A DNA stretch of 64,000 nucleotides from Chthonomonas sp. UBA2017. Lineage in GTDB: Bacteria > Armatimonadota > Fimbriimonadia > Fimbriimonadales > Fimbriimonadaceae. Below the pieces are notes generated by a model. That model had not been told where the DNA came from. It ran no database searches and saw only the letters and a program-made list of their open reading frames with translations. Made by a program: the position numbers and the translations under genes. Shown here in pieces: positions 17,670-25,551 of this stretch. The first letter of the stretch is position 1; each line of letters begins with the position of its first letter. The stretch covers positions 128,340-192,339 of the forward strand of contig DDCB01000017.1 in the NCBI GenBank assembly GCA_002335425.1, in the 5' to 3' direction.

Positions 17670-17764
17670 GGGAGCGAATGGGTGCTGGTGTGCCTCGCGG
17701 TCTTCAAAACCGTTGTGACGCTCACAAGGTGTCGGGTGGGTTCGATTCCTACACGCTCCCGCCA
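17670..17764 (+). tRNA. selC: Selenocysteine tRNA, anticodon UCA
   Basis: 95 bases including encoded CCA. The acceptor stem GGGAGCG pairs with CGCTCCC (17754-17760), with G at the discriminator position and CCA at 17762-17764. The anticodon arm GCGGT-CTTCAAA-ACCGT puts TCA at 17704-17706, reading UGA. The long variable arm forms a perfect TTGTGA/TCACAA hairpin, and the T arm is GTGGG-TTCGATT-CCTAC. Length, UCA anticodon and large extra arm together identify tRNA-Sec. An A/A mismatch replaces the usual eighth acceptor pair. Its last 16 bases overlap the end of the metal-transporter permease gene on the other strand. selA, selB and selD are not in the window. Confidence 0.9.
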
Positions 17765-18648
17765 AGAACGGGATCTGAGGCCCCACGAGCTGAGATCGAC
17801 CTTCGGCTTCGCTGCAGGAGCGAAATCAGAATCACGGCCAGAAGGTATTGGGCGCCCAGGACACTCGCGATCATCCCGGCGATGCTGGTGTTCCATCGGA
17901 CGGCGAGGAAGTACCCCGCGACGGCCGCGCTCGCGCCCCCGACGAGGGCGCCGATCATCATCGGGGCGAATCTTCGGGTCAAGAGTTGCGCGGTGGCCGC
18001 CGGGGCGATGAGGAGCGCAATGACCAGAATGGAGCCGACCGCCTCAAAGCAAGCGACCGTGGTCAGGGCGACCATCGCCATCAGTGCGAGGTAGAGGCGG
18101 TGCGGGTGACGGCGGAGCGCATGAGCGAGGCTCGGGTCGAACGCCATCAAAGCGAGCTCTTTGTGAAACAGAGTCAGAAATGCGGCGACGATGACGCCGG
18201 TGATGACCAGGATCGGCAAGGTCCGGGGGACGTCATAACCCGCCCATGCGATGGTGTCGAATCCGACGAATTCCACGAGCCCGTAGAGAACACAGCCCGG
18301 GTCGAGGTCGATCTGCCGAGCCGAGCGAGTGATGAGGATCACGCCGATCGCGAAGAATATGGTGAAGACGACGCCGAGGCTGGCGTCTTCGCGGATGCGG
18401 GTGAGCCGGCTGATCTCGCGGCTGAGCCAGACCGTCAAGAGACCTGCCACCGCGGCCCCCAGCATCATCGCGAGGTTTGCTCGCGTGCCGAAAAGCAGAA
18501 ACACCAAGACGAGGCCGGGCAACACCGAATGGCTGATCCCGTCGCCGGTCAAACTCTGACGGAGCAAAACGAGCCAGACCCCGAGCGCCGAGCAGATGCC
18601 CGCCGCGAGCAACGCAATGACGAGGGACCACGTGGCGGCTGGACTCAT
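17749..18648 (-). CDS. Zinc/manganese ABC transporter permease (second permease)
   Basis: 299 residues from ATG 18648, which overlaps the upstream stop as ATGA. Eight or nine hydrophobic helices span the protein. The ABC-3 family features LRQSLTGDGISHSVLPGLVLVFLL and MAFDPSLAHALRRHPHRLYLALMAMVALTTVACFEAVGSILVIALLIAPAATAQLL match ZnuB/TroD/MntB-type inner-membrane permeases. It forms the translocation channel with the neighbouring permease for Zn or Mn uptake. It is the last gene of the operon, and its final codons lie on the complement of the tRNA-Sec acceptor end, so its C-terminus (DPVLGGSV) is fixed by the tRNA sequence. Confidence 0.85.
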   Translation of the reverse strand: MSPAATWSLVIALLAAGICSALGVWLVLLRQSLTGDGISHSVLPGLVLVFLLFGTRANLAMMLGAAVAGLLTVWLSREISRLTRIREDASLGVVFTIFFAIGVILITRSARQIDLDPGCVLYGLVEFVGFDTIAWAGYDVPRTLPILVITGVIVAAFLTLFHKELALMAFDPSLAHALRRHPHRLYLALMAMVALTTVACFEAVGSILVIALLIAPAATAQLLTRRFAPMMIGALVGGASAAVAGYFLAVRWNTSIAGMIASVLGAQYLLAVILISLLQRSRRSISARGASDPVLGGSV

Positions 18649-19697
18649 GATCGGTCCTCCGACGGGGCGGGCGGATTCGCCCAGACCCAAGTCCCGGCCC
18701 GTGCAAGCGCGACGCCCCGGGAGACCAGCAGCTCAAGAGTCTGCCGAGGCCGGCGGAAGCCCAATCGAGAAAGATCGGAGAGGGTGACGGTTTGCCGAGC
18801 CCTTAAGAGTTCTTCGGCAGCCTTTTCGGCCAGAGCCGCGCGGGCCCGAGATCGGCGCCGAAGGTCGGTGATCAGTCCTCGATGGGGTGCGAACAGCGCG
18901 GAGAGCACAAACAGACCTCCGGCCAGGAGGATCATGACGGGACCGGTCGGCCATCCGGGCTGGGCCGCGCTCCAAAGAGCCCCCAGCGACGTGGCGACCA
19001 TACCGATCGTTGCCGCCAGAGCCAAAAGGACCGGCAATCGACTCGTCCAGAATCTGGCGGCGACGGCAGGCAAGATCGTGAGCGCAGCGACCATCACGAT
19101 CCCGACCATCGGCAGTCCGACTACGACCGCAACCACTACGAGGCCCATCATGAGGAGGTCCAAAAAGACCACGGGATACCCCTGAGTGGCCGCAAACTGC
19201 GGGTCGAACGAGACCATTCGGAGCTCTTTGAACGTCCCCATGACCAAAACCAACGAGAGGGCGCCGACGAGCGCGACTCCGAGAACATCGGCCAAGACGA
19301 TCCCGGCGGTTTTGCCAAAGATGAAGGTGTCGAGCCCTGCCTTCCCACCCCCCGGCACGGCGTTTTGAACATAGCGCGACAGGGCGATGCCGATGCCGAA
19401 AAAGACGCTCAAGACCAGGCCGAGGGCGGCGTCTTCGCGAGTCCGCGAGCGCTTCTTCAGGTAGGCGAGAATGGCGATGCCGATCAGTCCGGTCGAAGCG
19501 GCCCCGGTGAGCAAGATCGGGAGAGAGCGGTTGCCCGTGAGCCAAAAAGCGAGCACGATTCCCGGCAGGGCCGCATGGGCCAAGACATCTCCCAGAAGAG
19601 CTCGGCGGCGAAGCACCGCGAACGTCCCGACGACCGCACATTGAGCCCCCAACAGCGCGGCTCCGATGAGCACAATCGCCGTATTATAGGTCCACAC
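18645..19697 (-). CDS. Zinc/manganese ABC transporter permease with C-terminal helix-turn-helix-like tail
   Basis: 350 residues. Residues 1-275 are an ABC-3 family permease (GTFAVLRRRALLGDVLAHAALPGIVLAF, VSFDPQFAATQGYP, MVAALTILPAVAARFW) with about eight membrane helices. After the last helix about 70 soluble residues follow (about 280-350: RARAALAEKAAEELLRAR, TVTLSDLSRLGFRRPRQTLELLVSRGVALARAGTWVWA). They read like a winged-helix domain, as in permeases fused to DtxR-like modules. It pairs with the downstream permease, and starts 4 bp after the ATPase gene. The C-terminal assignment is an inference from pattern only. Confidence 0.8.
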   Translation of the reverse strand: MWTYNTAIVLIGAALLGAQCAVVGTFAVLRRRALLGDVLAHAALPGIVLAFWLTGNRSLPILLTGAASTGLIGIAILAYLKKRSRTREDAALGLVLSVFFGIGIALSRYVQNAVPGGGKAGLDTFIFGKTAGIVLADVLGVALVGALSLVLVMGTFKELRMVSFDPQFAATQGYPVVFLDLLMMGLVVVAVVVGLPMVGIVMVAALTILPAVAARFWTSRLPVLLALAATIGMVATSLGALWSAAQPGWPTGPVMILLAGGLFVLSALFAPHRGLITDLRRRSRARAALAEKAAEELLRARQTVTLSDLSRLGFRRPRQTLELLVSRGVALARAGTWVWANPPAPSEDRS

Positions 19698-19701
19698 GAG
19701 G

Positions 19702-20445
19702 TCAAGCTCCCCAAGCCGAACGAGATGTCGACTTGGACGAATAAGCCACTTCGAGCAGGGTCGGCGTCAAAACCTCGTCCGGCGGGCCGAACGCGAGCAC
19801 GTGGCGATGAAGCAAGACCACTTCATCGAAAAACTTGGCGACGGTGCCGAGATCGTGATGGACGGCGACCAGGGTCCGACCTTGGGCCCGAAGGTCGAGC
19901 AGGACCTCAATCAGGGCCTCTTCGGTGGTGGCGTCGATGCCCGCGAACGGCTCGTCGAGCAGGTAGACCTCGGCATCTTGGACAAGGGCCCGGGCCAAAA
20001 ACGTCCGTTGTTGCTGACCCCCGCTGAGCTGGCTGATCTGGCGAGAGGCATACTCCGACAAGCCGACTTGGTCGAGGGCGCGCTGAACTCGCGTACGCTC
20101 GGCCGCACTCGGACGTCGAAACCAACCGACGCGTCCGTAGGTCCCCATTGCGACAACCTCGGCGACGGTCACCGGAAAGTCCCAGTCCACCGACTCGCGC
20201 TGAGGGACGTAGCCGAGCCTCAAGTCGGCTCCTCGAAGGGGCTCCCCCAGGAGCTCGATCGAGCCCAGGAGCTTCGGGGTCAGGCCTAAGATCGCCTTGA
20301 GGAGCGTGCTTTTGCCGGCGCCATTGGGCCCGACAATGCCGATGAGCTTGCCTCGACCCAGTTCGAGGTTGACATTTTCGAGGACTGGCCGGTCGTCATA
20401 GGCCACGCTGAGGTGTTCAATTCGAAGGGCCGGGGCAAGGGTCAT
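19702..20445 (-). CDS. Zinc/manganese ABC transporter ATP-binding protein
   Basis: 247 residues; ATG 20445 overlaps the TGA of the binding-protein gene (ATGA). All ABC motifs are present: Walker A GPNGAGKST (about 37-45), Q-loop YVPQRESVDWDFPVTV, signature LSGGQQQR, Walker B VYLLDEPFAGID and the switch histidine in VAVHHDLG. The sequence QRESVDWDFPVTV is typical of the Zn/Mn (ZnuC, TroB, MntA) subfamily. It powers metal import by the two downstream permeases. Confidence 0.9.
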   Translation of the reverse strand: MTLAPALRIEHLSVAYDDRPVLENVNLELGRGKLIGIVGPNGAGKSTLLKAILGLTPKLLGSIELLGEPLRGADLRLGYVPQRESVDWDFPVTVAEVVAMGTYGRVGWFRRPSAAERTRVQRALDQVGLSEYASRQISQLSGGQQQRTFLARALVQDAEVYLLDEPFAGIDATTEEALIEVLLDLRAQGRTLVAVHHDLGTVAKFFDEVVLLHRHVLAFGPPDEVLTPTLLEVAYSSKSTSRSAWGA

Positions 20446-21401
20446 TTCAGCGCCTGGATGATCGACGAGACGTTGTATCGGATCATCCCCTCGTAGGTGG
20501 CCTCGGGCGTTCCTTTGTCTCCCATCGAGTCGCTCAGCAAGGCGGGGCCTATGGTGACCCTCGCTCCGCGGGCTTGAGCCCCTTCGACAATCGCCCGGAC
20601 ATTCTTTTGCGACACACTCGTTTCGACGAAGATGGCGGGGATTTTTCGTCGCACCAGCACGTCGACAATGCGATTCACCTCTTGGAGTCCGGCCTCGGAC
20701 TCAGTACTGATGCCTTGGACCCCCATGACTTCGATCCCGTAGGCTCGGCCGAAGTAGCGAAAGGCGTCATGAGCGGTGATGAGCAGTCGCCGGTCGGCGG
20801 GAAGGGTGGCCAACTCTTTTCGAACCCACTGGTCGAGTTCGGCCATGGACTTTCGGACTTGTTCCGATTGGGCATGAAATTCAGCTTGGTCGTCCGGGCT
20901 TGCTGATGAGAGGGCCTTTTCGACGGCGGAGATGCACTGACTCCAGAGAGTGACATCAAACCAGATGTGGGGGTCGGGATACGAATTTGCGCTCGGCTCG
21001 CTCAGGAGTTTGGCCGGATCGAGCCCGGCGGTGATGGCCACGGCTGGCTTTCGATTTCCCAGTTTTTCCAGGACATCGGCGAGTTTGCCTTCGAGGTGAA
21101 GCCCGTGATAGAGGACGAGATCGGCATCTTCCAGGAGCTGGATGTCGCCCGGGCTTGCTTTGTAGAGGTGGGGGTCCACCCCCGGGCCCATCAAGGCGAT
21201 GACTTCGACTCGTTGTCCTCCGACTTCGCGAGCAAGGTCGGCGACCATCATCGTCGTAGCGACGACTCGCAGCTTCTCCTCGCTCGGCGGCGGTCCGGCG
21301 ACACTCCCTGATTTGGACGACGCCGGACATCCGACCATCATCCCGCTCGCCAAGAGCAAGCCGGTCAGCCACGCCCAAACCGATGCACTTCGAATTTTCA
21401 T
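20442..21401 (-). CDS. Zinc/manganese ABC transporter substrate-binding lipoprotein (TroA/ZnuA-like)
   Basis: 319 residues with a lipoprotein signal: hydrophobic h-region and lipobox ASGMMVGC, Cys 25. The cluster-9 metal ligands are in place: H78 (DPHLY), H145 (DPHIWFD), H211 (TAHDAF) and D291 (LLSDSMG). STESEAG after the third ligand is typical of this family. There is no long His-rich loop, which leans toward Mn or general Zn/Mn binding rather than a dedicated ZnuA, but sequence alone cannot decide. It is first gene of the four-gene operon and has a perfect palindrome 13-32 bp upstream of its ATG. Confidence 0.9.
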   Translation of the reverse strand: MKIRSASVWAWLTGLLLASGMMVGCPASSKSGSVAGPPPSEEKLRVVATTMMVADLAREVGGQRVEVIALMGPGVDPHLYKASPGDIQLLEDADLVLYHGLHLEGKLADVLEKLGNRKPAVAITAGLDPAKLLSEPSANSYPDPHIWFDVTLWSQCISAVEKALSSASPDDQAEFHAQSEQVRKSMAELDQWVRKELATLPADRRLLITAHDAFRYFGRAYGIEVMGVQGISTESEAGLQEVNRIVDVLVRRKIPAIFVETSVSQKNVRAIVEGAQARGARVTIGPALLSDSMGDKGTPEATYEGMIRYNVSSIIQALK

Positions 21402-21413
21402 CCTAGGCTCATT

Positions 21414-21433
21414 ATTTTAGCACATGCTAAAAT
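21414..21433. promoter_or_regulatory. Palindromic candidate operator of the metal-importer operon
   Basis: TTTTAGCA-CA-TGCTAAAA (21415-21432) has exact 8-bp arms, extended to 9 bp by the flanking A/T pair. It sits just upstream of the binding-protein ATG (21401) and 44 bp upstream of the divergent gene at 21477. Position and symmetry fit a metalloregulator dimer site (MntR/DtxR or Zur/Fur type). The regulator itself is not in the window. Confidence 0.55.
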
Positions 21434-21476
21434 TGGCCAAGACACGCCCTCTGCGGGTACCCTACGGAGACTCACT

Positions 21477-21872
21477 ATGAAGATTACGCTTTGCCGATTT
21501 TGCGACACCTACTTGCAAACCAGCGACAACAAGAACTGCATGATCGGGCTTTTCGACTCGATCGGCTCGCAGTCGTTCCCGTTCAAGCAAGACACTTTTC
21601 ACCTCTGTTTCGAGATGGAGTTTGAGGTTCAAGAGGCGAACAAAGAGGTTGAATTGGTCGTCCGGATGACGAGCGAGTCGAGCAAAGAGCTTTTCGCCGT
21701 GAACGCCAAGTTCACTGTGCCTGATGTGCAACGACATTCTCGCTCGCGAATTTTCCAGAACTTTAAGGTTCAGAATTTGGAATTCACCGAGCCCGGGGTT
21801 CACAAGGTCGAATTTCAGATCAATGGCAAGCTCGTCCACGAGGAGCTGATCTTCGTGGCGAAGTTCGACTAA
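21477..21872 (+). CDS. Small DUF6941-like protein
   Basis: 131 residues, starting ATG 21477 after CGGAGA. The N-terminus MKITLCRFCDTYLQTSDNKN and a predicted all-beta body ending HKVEFQINGKLVHEELIFVAKFD resemble the DUF6941 group of small beta-sandwich proteins (my recollection; unverified). No signal peptide, membrane helix or catalytic motif is seen. It is divergent from the metal ABC operon and shares its 75-bp upstream region, so the palindrome there could affect it too. Function unknown. Confidence 0.65.
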   Translation: MKITLCRFCDTYLQTSDNKNCMIGLFDSIGSQSFPFKQDTFHLCFEMEFEVQEANKEVELVVRMTSESSKELFAVNAKFTVPDVQRHSRSRIFQNFKVQNLEFTEPGVHKVEFQINGKLVHEELIFVAKFD

Positions 21873-21879
21873 GGTCGGA

Positions 21880-23640
21880 TTAGGCAGCGAGCGGGGTCTC
21901 GAAGCTCCCGCGGACTTTTTGCAGGGCGGCCTCCAGATTCTGGAGTGCCGTCTCGGCTTTTTGGAGATCGTCTCGGAGTTTCGGGGCGCGAGCTTCAAAG
22001 CGCTGCCGAATTTTTTCTCGCTCGATGTCGGCAGCCTGGGCGGCCTTGCGAATTCGGATTTCGGACTCGTTGCGGCCGGCGGTGGTGCGCATGGTGGTCA
22101 TGATCTGAGTGCAGGTCGCCATCAAGATCGGAATTCCGGCCAGGGCCAGGAGGAGCTTTCCGATGCTGGTTTCGGGCCCGATGGAGATGCGCATTGTTCC
22201 CAAAACTGCCGCCATCAAAATGTAGCCGAAGAACGACCCCGCCGCGCCGATGGAGCACCACGTGAACATTTTTTGAAGTCCCGCCAGGTCTTGTTGAAGG
22301 CGAGTCTCGTCTGACTTGGCCTGTCGTCGGGCTTGAGTTTCTTGCTCGCCCGCCTTATCAAGGTGCTCATCTTTTTCCGCGAGGAGGGTCTGGAGACTCG
22401 CTCGGGCTCGGGTGACGTTCTCTTGCCGCGAGCGAAGCTCCCGGTCCAGGCCGGCTAACGACGCCATTTGGAGCTCGGCGCATCGGTTTCTTGCGAGGTC
22501 GCCGATGCTCCCGGCCAAGAAGGGACCCGAAGACGCCAGGAGCGTGCCGAACTCTTGAATTCCGTGGGTCAGGATGGCGGGGACTGAGATCGAGACTCCC
22601 GCGCCCTGCTCGGCTTCTCGGAATCGGTGAATGCCGCTTTGCCACTCGGTGAGTTGAGTGGTGGCTCGAGCTCGGAGCCGAGCGGTGGCGGCAGCGAGCG
22701 CGGCGACGGTCGGTTCGGTGAGCTCGGTGAGCTGCTCTTGAGCAAGGATCGCGATCCCGAAATAAGGCCGCTCGACGATGACGTCATGCATCTTTGAAAT
22801 CGCTTTGACGAGCTGATGAGCTTCTTGGAAGACGACGAGGGCCTCAAGCGCCTGTTCTGGGCTCGCGTTCAAGAATGACCCGGCAACCAGGGCGGCCTCG
22901 TGGACGCGGTGATCGAGGCAGAGGCTCCGGGAGAGCAGGCGGAAAAGGAGCGAGCGGACCTTTGGCGGGAACGACTGGCTCAGGCCGAACAGGTCGCGAA
23001 ACCGACTCGCCGACTCCGACTGATTTCGGGCGGCCGCGCCGAGGATCCAGGCGTAAAGCATGCGAGCCAGAGGATCGAGCTTCGGTCCGAGCTTCGTGCA
23101 GGGGTCGCGCAGGGCTTGGCGAGCCTCGGTCCAGGCCTCTTTTCGCTCGGCGCCTTCGTCATCTGCGCCCCGGCACGTGAGCTTGTAGGCTTCGGACCAG
23201 CCTTCTTGGAGTTCGGGGTCGGTAAATCGGAGGCGATCTTCGACGAGGTCGTGATAAGCGACCGAGAGCTTTTCGAGTTCGGCCACTTGCTCATCGAACT
23301 CATCGTTGACCGCGTCGAGCAGAAGCGCGCCCTCGGTCGCGGCGCCGATTTCGCGGGAGTTTCGGTTCGCCCAGGCGGTCTCAAGTCGTTCTAATTCGTT
23401 CTGGATGAAGTTCCAAGGATGCTCAGGGTCGGCGTCGGCGACACTCGGCCGAGATTGCCGAATCCTGGCCAGCGCCCGCTCGAGTCGGGCCGAAAATCGG
23501 GCCTCAATGAACTCTCGGAGCTGTTCCGAGGGGCGGTCGGCGTGGATGATGACGAACAGCGCGTCGACCTCAAGCCCGCCTTGAACAGAGCTTGAATCAA
23601 ATTCCTCGATGAGGTCTATGAACCTTAGGCTCGATTGCAT
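21880..23640 (-). CDS. Coiled-coil protein with two membrane helices, unknown function
   Basis: 586 residues; AGGA lies 4 bases before the ATG. Residues 1-430 are Glu/Arg-rich helical sequence with several possible coiled coils (ERLETAWANRNS, RSRQENVTRARASLQTLLAEKDEHLDKAGEQE). Two membrane segments follow (about 455-477 MFTWCSIGAAGSFFGYILMAAVLG and 490-507 LLLALAGIPILMATC). A further coiled coil ends the protein (ERQKIRQRF-like, then LRDDLQKAETALQNLEAALQKV). The layout suggests an inner-membrane scaffold with large cytoplasmic helical arms. No family recognised. Its stop is 7 bp from that of the convergent DUF6941-like gene. Confidence 0.65.
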   Translation of the reverse strand: MQSSLRFIDLIEEFDSSSVQGGLEVDALFVIIHADRPSEQLREFIEARFSARLERALARIRQSRPSVADADPEHPWNFIQNELERLETAWANRNSREIGAATEGALLLDAVNDEFDEQVAELEKLSVAYHDLVEDRLRFTDPELQEGWSEAYKLTCRGADDEGAERKEAWTEARQALRDPCTKLGPKLDPLARMLYAWILGAAARNQSESASRFRDLFGLSQSFPPKVRSLLFRLLSRSLCLDHRVHEAALVAGSFLNASPEQALEALVVFQEAHQLVKAISKMHDVIVERPYFGIAILAQEQLTELTEPTVAALAAATARLRARATTQLTEWQSGIHRFREAEQGAGVSISVPAILTHGIQEFGTLLASSGPFLAGSIGDLARNRCAELQMASLAGLDRELRSRQENVTRARASLQTLLAEKDEHLDKAGEQETQARRQAKSDETRLQQDLAGLQKMFTWCSIGAAGSFFGYILMAAVLGTMRISIGPETSIGKLLLALAGIPILMATCTQIMTTMRTTAGRNESEIRIRKAAQAADIEREKIRQRFEARAPKLRDDLQKAETALQNLEAALQKVRGSFETPLAA

Positions 23641-23668
23641 CCCTTCCTGAGATGATCGGTCCGGTGGT

Positions 23669-25447
23669 TCAATTTCCGGACTGCTCGGCCTGGCAAAAAT
23701 TCCTCCATGCGGCGCGGATGGCAGCTTGAATCTCTTGAGCCAAGCGAGGGCCTGATGTGAGCGGGGAGGCGGCCATCCGGTCGCGGAGCTCTTTGCGGAT
23801 GGCCTGGAGGGAGCTGAGATCTTGGGCTCGTTTCACGGCGATTTCGATCATCTCCTCGCGAGAGGAGCCCACCCAATCGGCCAGGCCCACGCGGGTCATG
23901 TGGCTGGCGGTGACGCGGCTGGCGTGTCGGTCGCCGGCAAAACTGACAACCGGGACTCCCATCCAGAGAGAGTCGCACGTTGTCGTCGTGCCGTTGTAGG
24001 GGAACGTGTCGAGCGCGAGATCGATTCGGTGATAAAGCCCCAAGTGCTGAGTTGGATCGGGGATGTTGGGCAGGAGCTCCACTCGATCGGCGGAGATCGA
24101 GGCGTCCTCGAACATCTGCTGAATTCGCGCTTGTGCACTTGGGTGGCGAAGCATCACCGTCTTCAAGATCAGCCGAGAGCCGGGGACGCGCCGCATGATC
24201 TCGGCCCACGTCGCGACCGACTCGGCGTTCACTTTCATGAGCGTGTTGAACGACCCGAAGGTGAGGAATCCGTTCTGAAGCGCTGGGAGATCGTTGACGG
24301 GCGGGGCGAATTCGGGGGGCTGGAAGCAGTGCATTCCTCCTGGCAGTCGTAGGAGCCGCTCGGTGGCGAGGGCTTCGGAACCGGGAGGATCGGTGATCTC
24401 ATCGACGATTCGAAAGTCGATGGCGGGCACGCCGGTCGTGTTGGGATAGCCGAGGTAGTCGATCTGGAGCGGCGCGAGTCGCTGGGCGAGAAGGGGGAGC
24501 CGCTGTCCAAGGGTCCAGCCGTTGAGTTCGATCAGGACGTCGAGTTGGTCATTGAGAAGGATTCGGGCGACGTCGGGATCGGTCTTTCCGCCGATCTGCT
24601 TCCAGTCGTGGGGCCATCGCTTCGCTTTTTGGACAAACAGATCGCGCGGATTCGCGTGGTCGGCATATGCGATCAGGTGCCAGTCATGGCGGTCAAAGTG
24701 CCGCAGGAGCGGCTCGATAAAGAACGCGACGGAGTGAGTTCGCAGATCGGAGCTGAGGATCCCGACGCGGAGCTTTCGGTCGGGGTCTCGGGTGCCTTTC
24801 CAAGCGGGGGTTGGAGCTTGCGCGGGAGTGATTCTGCGACCCAAGGCGACGTGCTCTTGGAAGATTTGGGCGGCGTCGAATCGGGCCGAGTAGTTCAAGT
24901 AGCTGACTCGGGCGAGGTGGTTCTCGAAGTCGCCCGGAGACGCTCGCTCTGCTTGTTCGAGGATGTCGATGGCACGGTCGAGGTCGCCCAGGTCACGAAG
25001 GCGAAAACTCTTGTTCGCATAACCTTCGGGTCTTTGGGGGTCGAGCTCGATCGCGCGGTCGGCGTGCCGAAGTGCGCCCGTCAGATCGTCCACTTGCTCC
25101 AGAATTGCGCTGAGGCCGAGGTGGGCGGAAAAATCGTTCGGGTCGATTTCAAGCGAGGACCGAAAGGCCTCGGCCGCTTCGTCGAACCGCTCGGCAGAGA
25201 TGAGGGCATTCGCTAAGGTGTTGCGACTGAGGGTTTGATCTGGGCGAATTTGAATTGCGCGCTCGGCGAGTTCAATTGCTTCGCGAATCCGAAGCGCAAA
25301 GAGGGCGCATCGGGACGCATTTTGGGCCAGAGACCACTCTTGGGGATGCTCTTGCAGGCCTCGGACCAGCACTCGCAGGGAACTTTCCCATTGCCCGAGG
25401 TCGGCGAGTTGTTTGGCTTGGCGCAAAATTTCGGCAACGGTCGGCAT
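23669..25447 (-). CDS. TPR-containing SPINDLY-type O-GlcNAc transferase (GT41), second copy
   Basis: 592 residues. TPR repeats cover about 1-190 (LADLGQWESSLRVLVRGLQEHPQ, AEAFRSSLEIDPNDFSAHLGLS, HADRAIELDPQRPEGYANKS). The catalytic part has LRVGILSSDLRTHSVAFFIEP, DVLIELNGWTLGQRLPLLAQRLAPLQIDYLGYPNTTGVPAIDFRI, GFLTFGSFNTLMKVN and LDTFPYNGTTTTCDSLWMGVPVVSFAG, all characteristic of GT41. It is a diverged paralogue of the gene at 12419-14173, not a recent duplicate. It should glycosylate protein Ser/Thr residues with GlcNAc or another sugar. Its start is 105 bp from that of the divergent transporter. Confidence 0.85.
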   Translation of the reverse strand: MPTVAEILRQAKQLADLGQWESSLRVLVRGLQEHPQEWSLAQNASRCALFALRIREAIELAERAIQIRPDQTLSRNTLANALISAERFDEAAEAFRSSLEIDPNDFSAHLGLSAILEQVDDLTGALRHADRAIELDPQRPEGYANKSFRLRDLGDLDRAIDILEQAERASPGDFENHLARVSYLNYSARFDAAQIFQEHVALGRRITPAQAPTPAWKGTRDPDRKLRVGILSSDLRTHSVAFFIEPLLRHFDRHDWHLIAYADHANPRDLFVQKAKRWPHDWKQIGGKTDPDVARILLNDQLDVLIELNGWTLGQRLPLLAQRLAPLQIDYLGYPNTTGVPAIDFRIVDEITDPPGSEALATERLLRLPGGMHCFQPPEFAPPVNDLPALQNGFLTFGSFNTLMKVNAESVATWAEIMRRVPGSRLILKTVMLRHPSAQARIQQMFEDASISADRVELLPNIPDPTQHLGLYHRIDLALDTFPYNGTTTTCDSLWMGVPVVSFAGDRHASRVTASHMTRVGLADWVGSSREEMIEIAVKRAQDLSSLQAIRKELRDRMAASPLTSGPRLAQEIQAAIRAAWRNFCQAEQSGN

Positions 25448-25551
25448 CTTTCGGCGAGCTTACTCGGCTGAGCCGGGGCGGGACGTTTTTTGCTGTCTCA
25501 GCGTCGGGGCGAGCATTCTCTGGGCCCCAGGGTGCACAATCGGCCCAGATC

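Noticed and set aside
17848..20027. Long plus-strand frames (445 and 381 residues) across the metal ABC operon
   Set aside because: Rich in Arg/Asp/Gly with no domain; they are antisense to genes with complete ABC-transporter motifs and arise from G+C-rich third positions.
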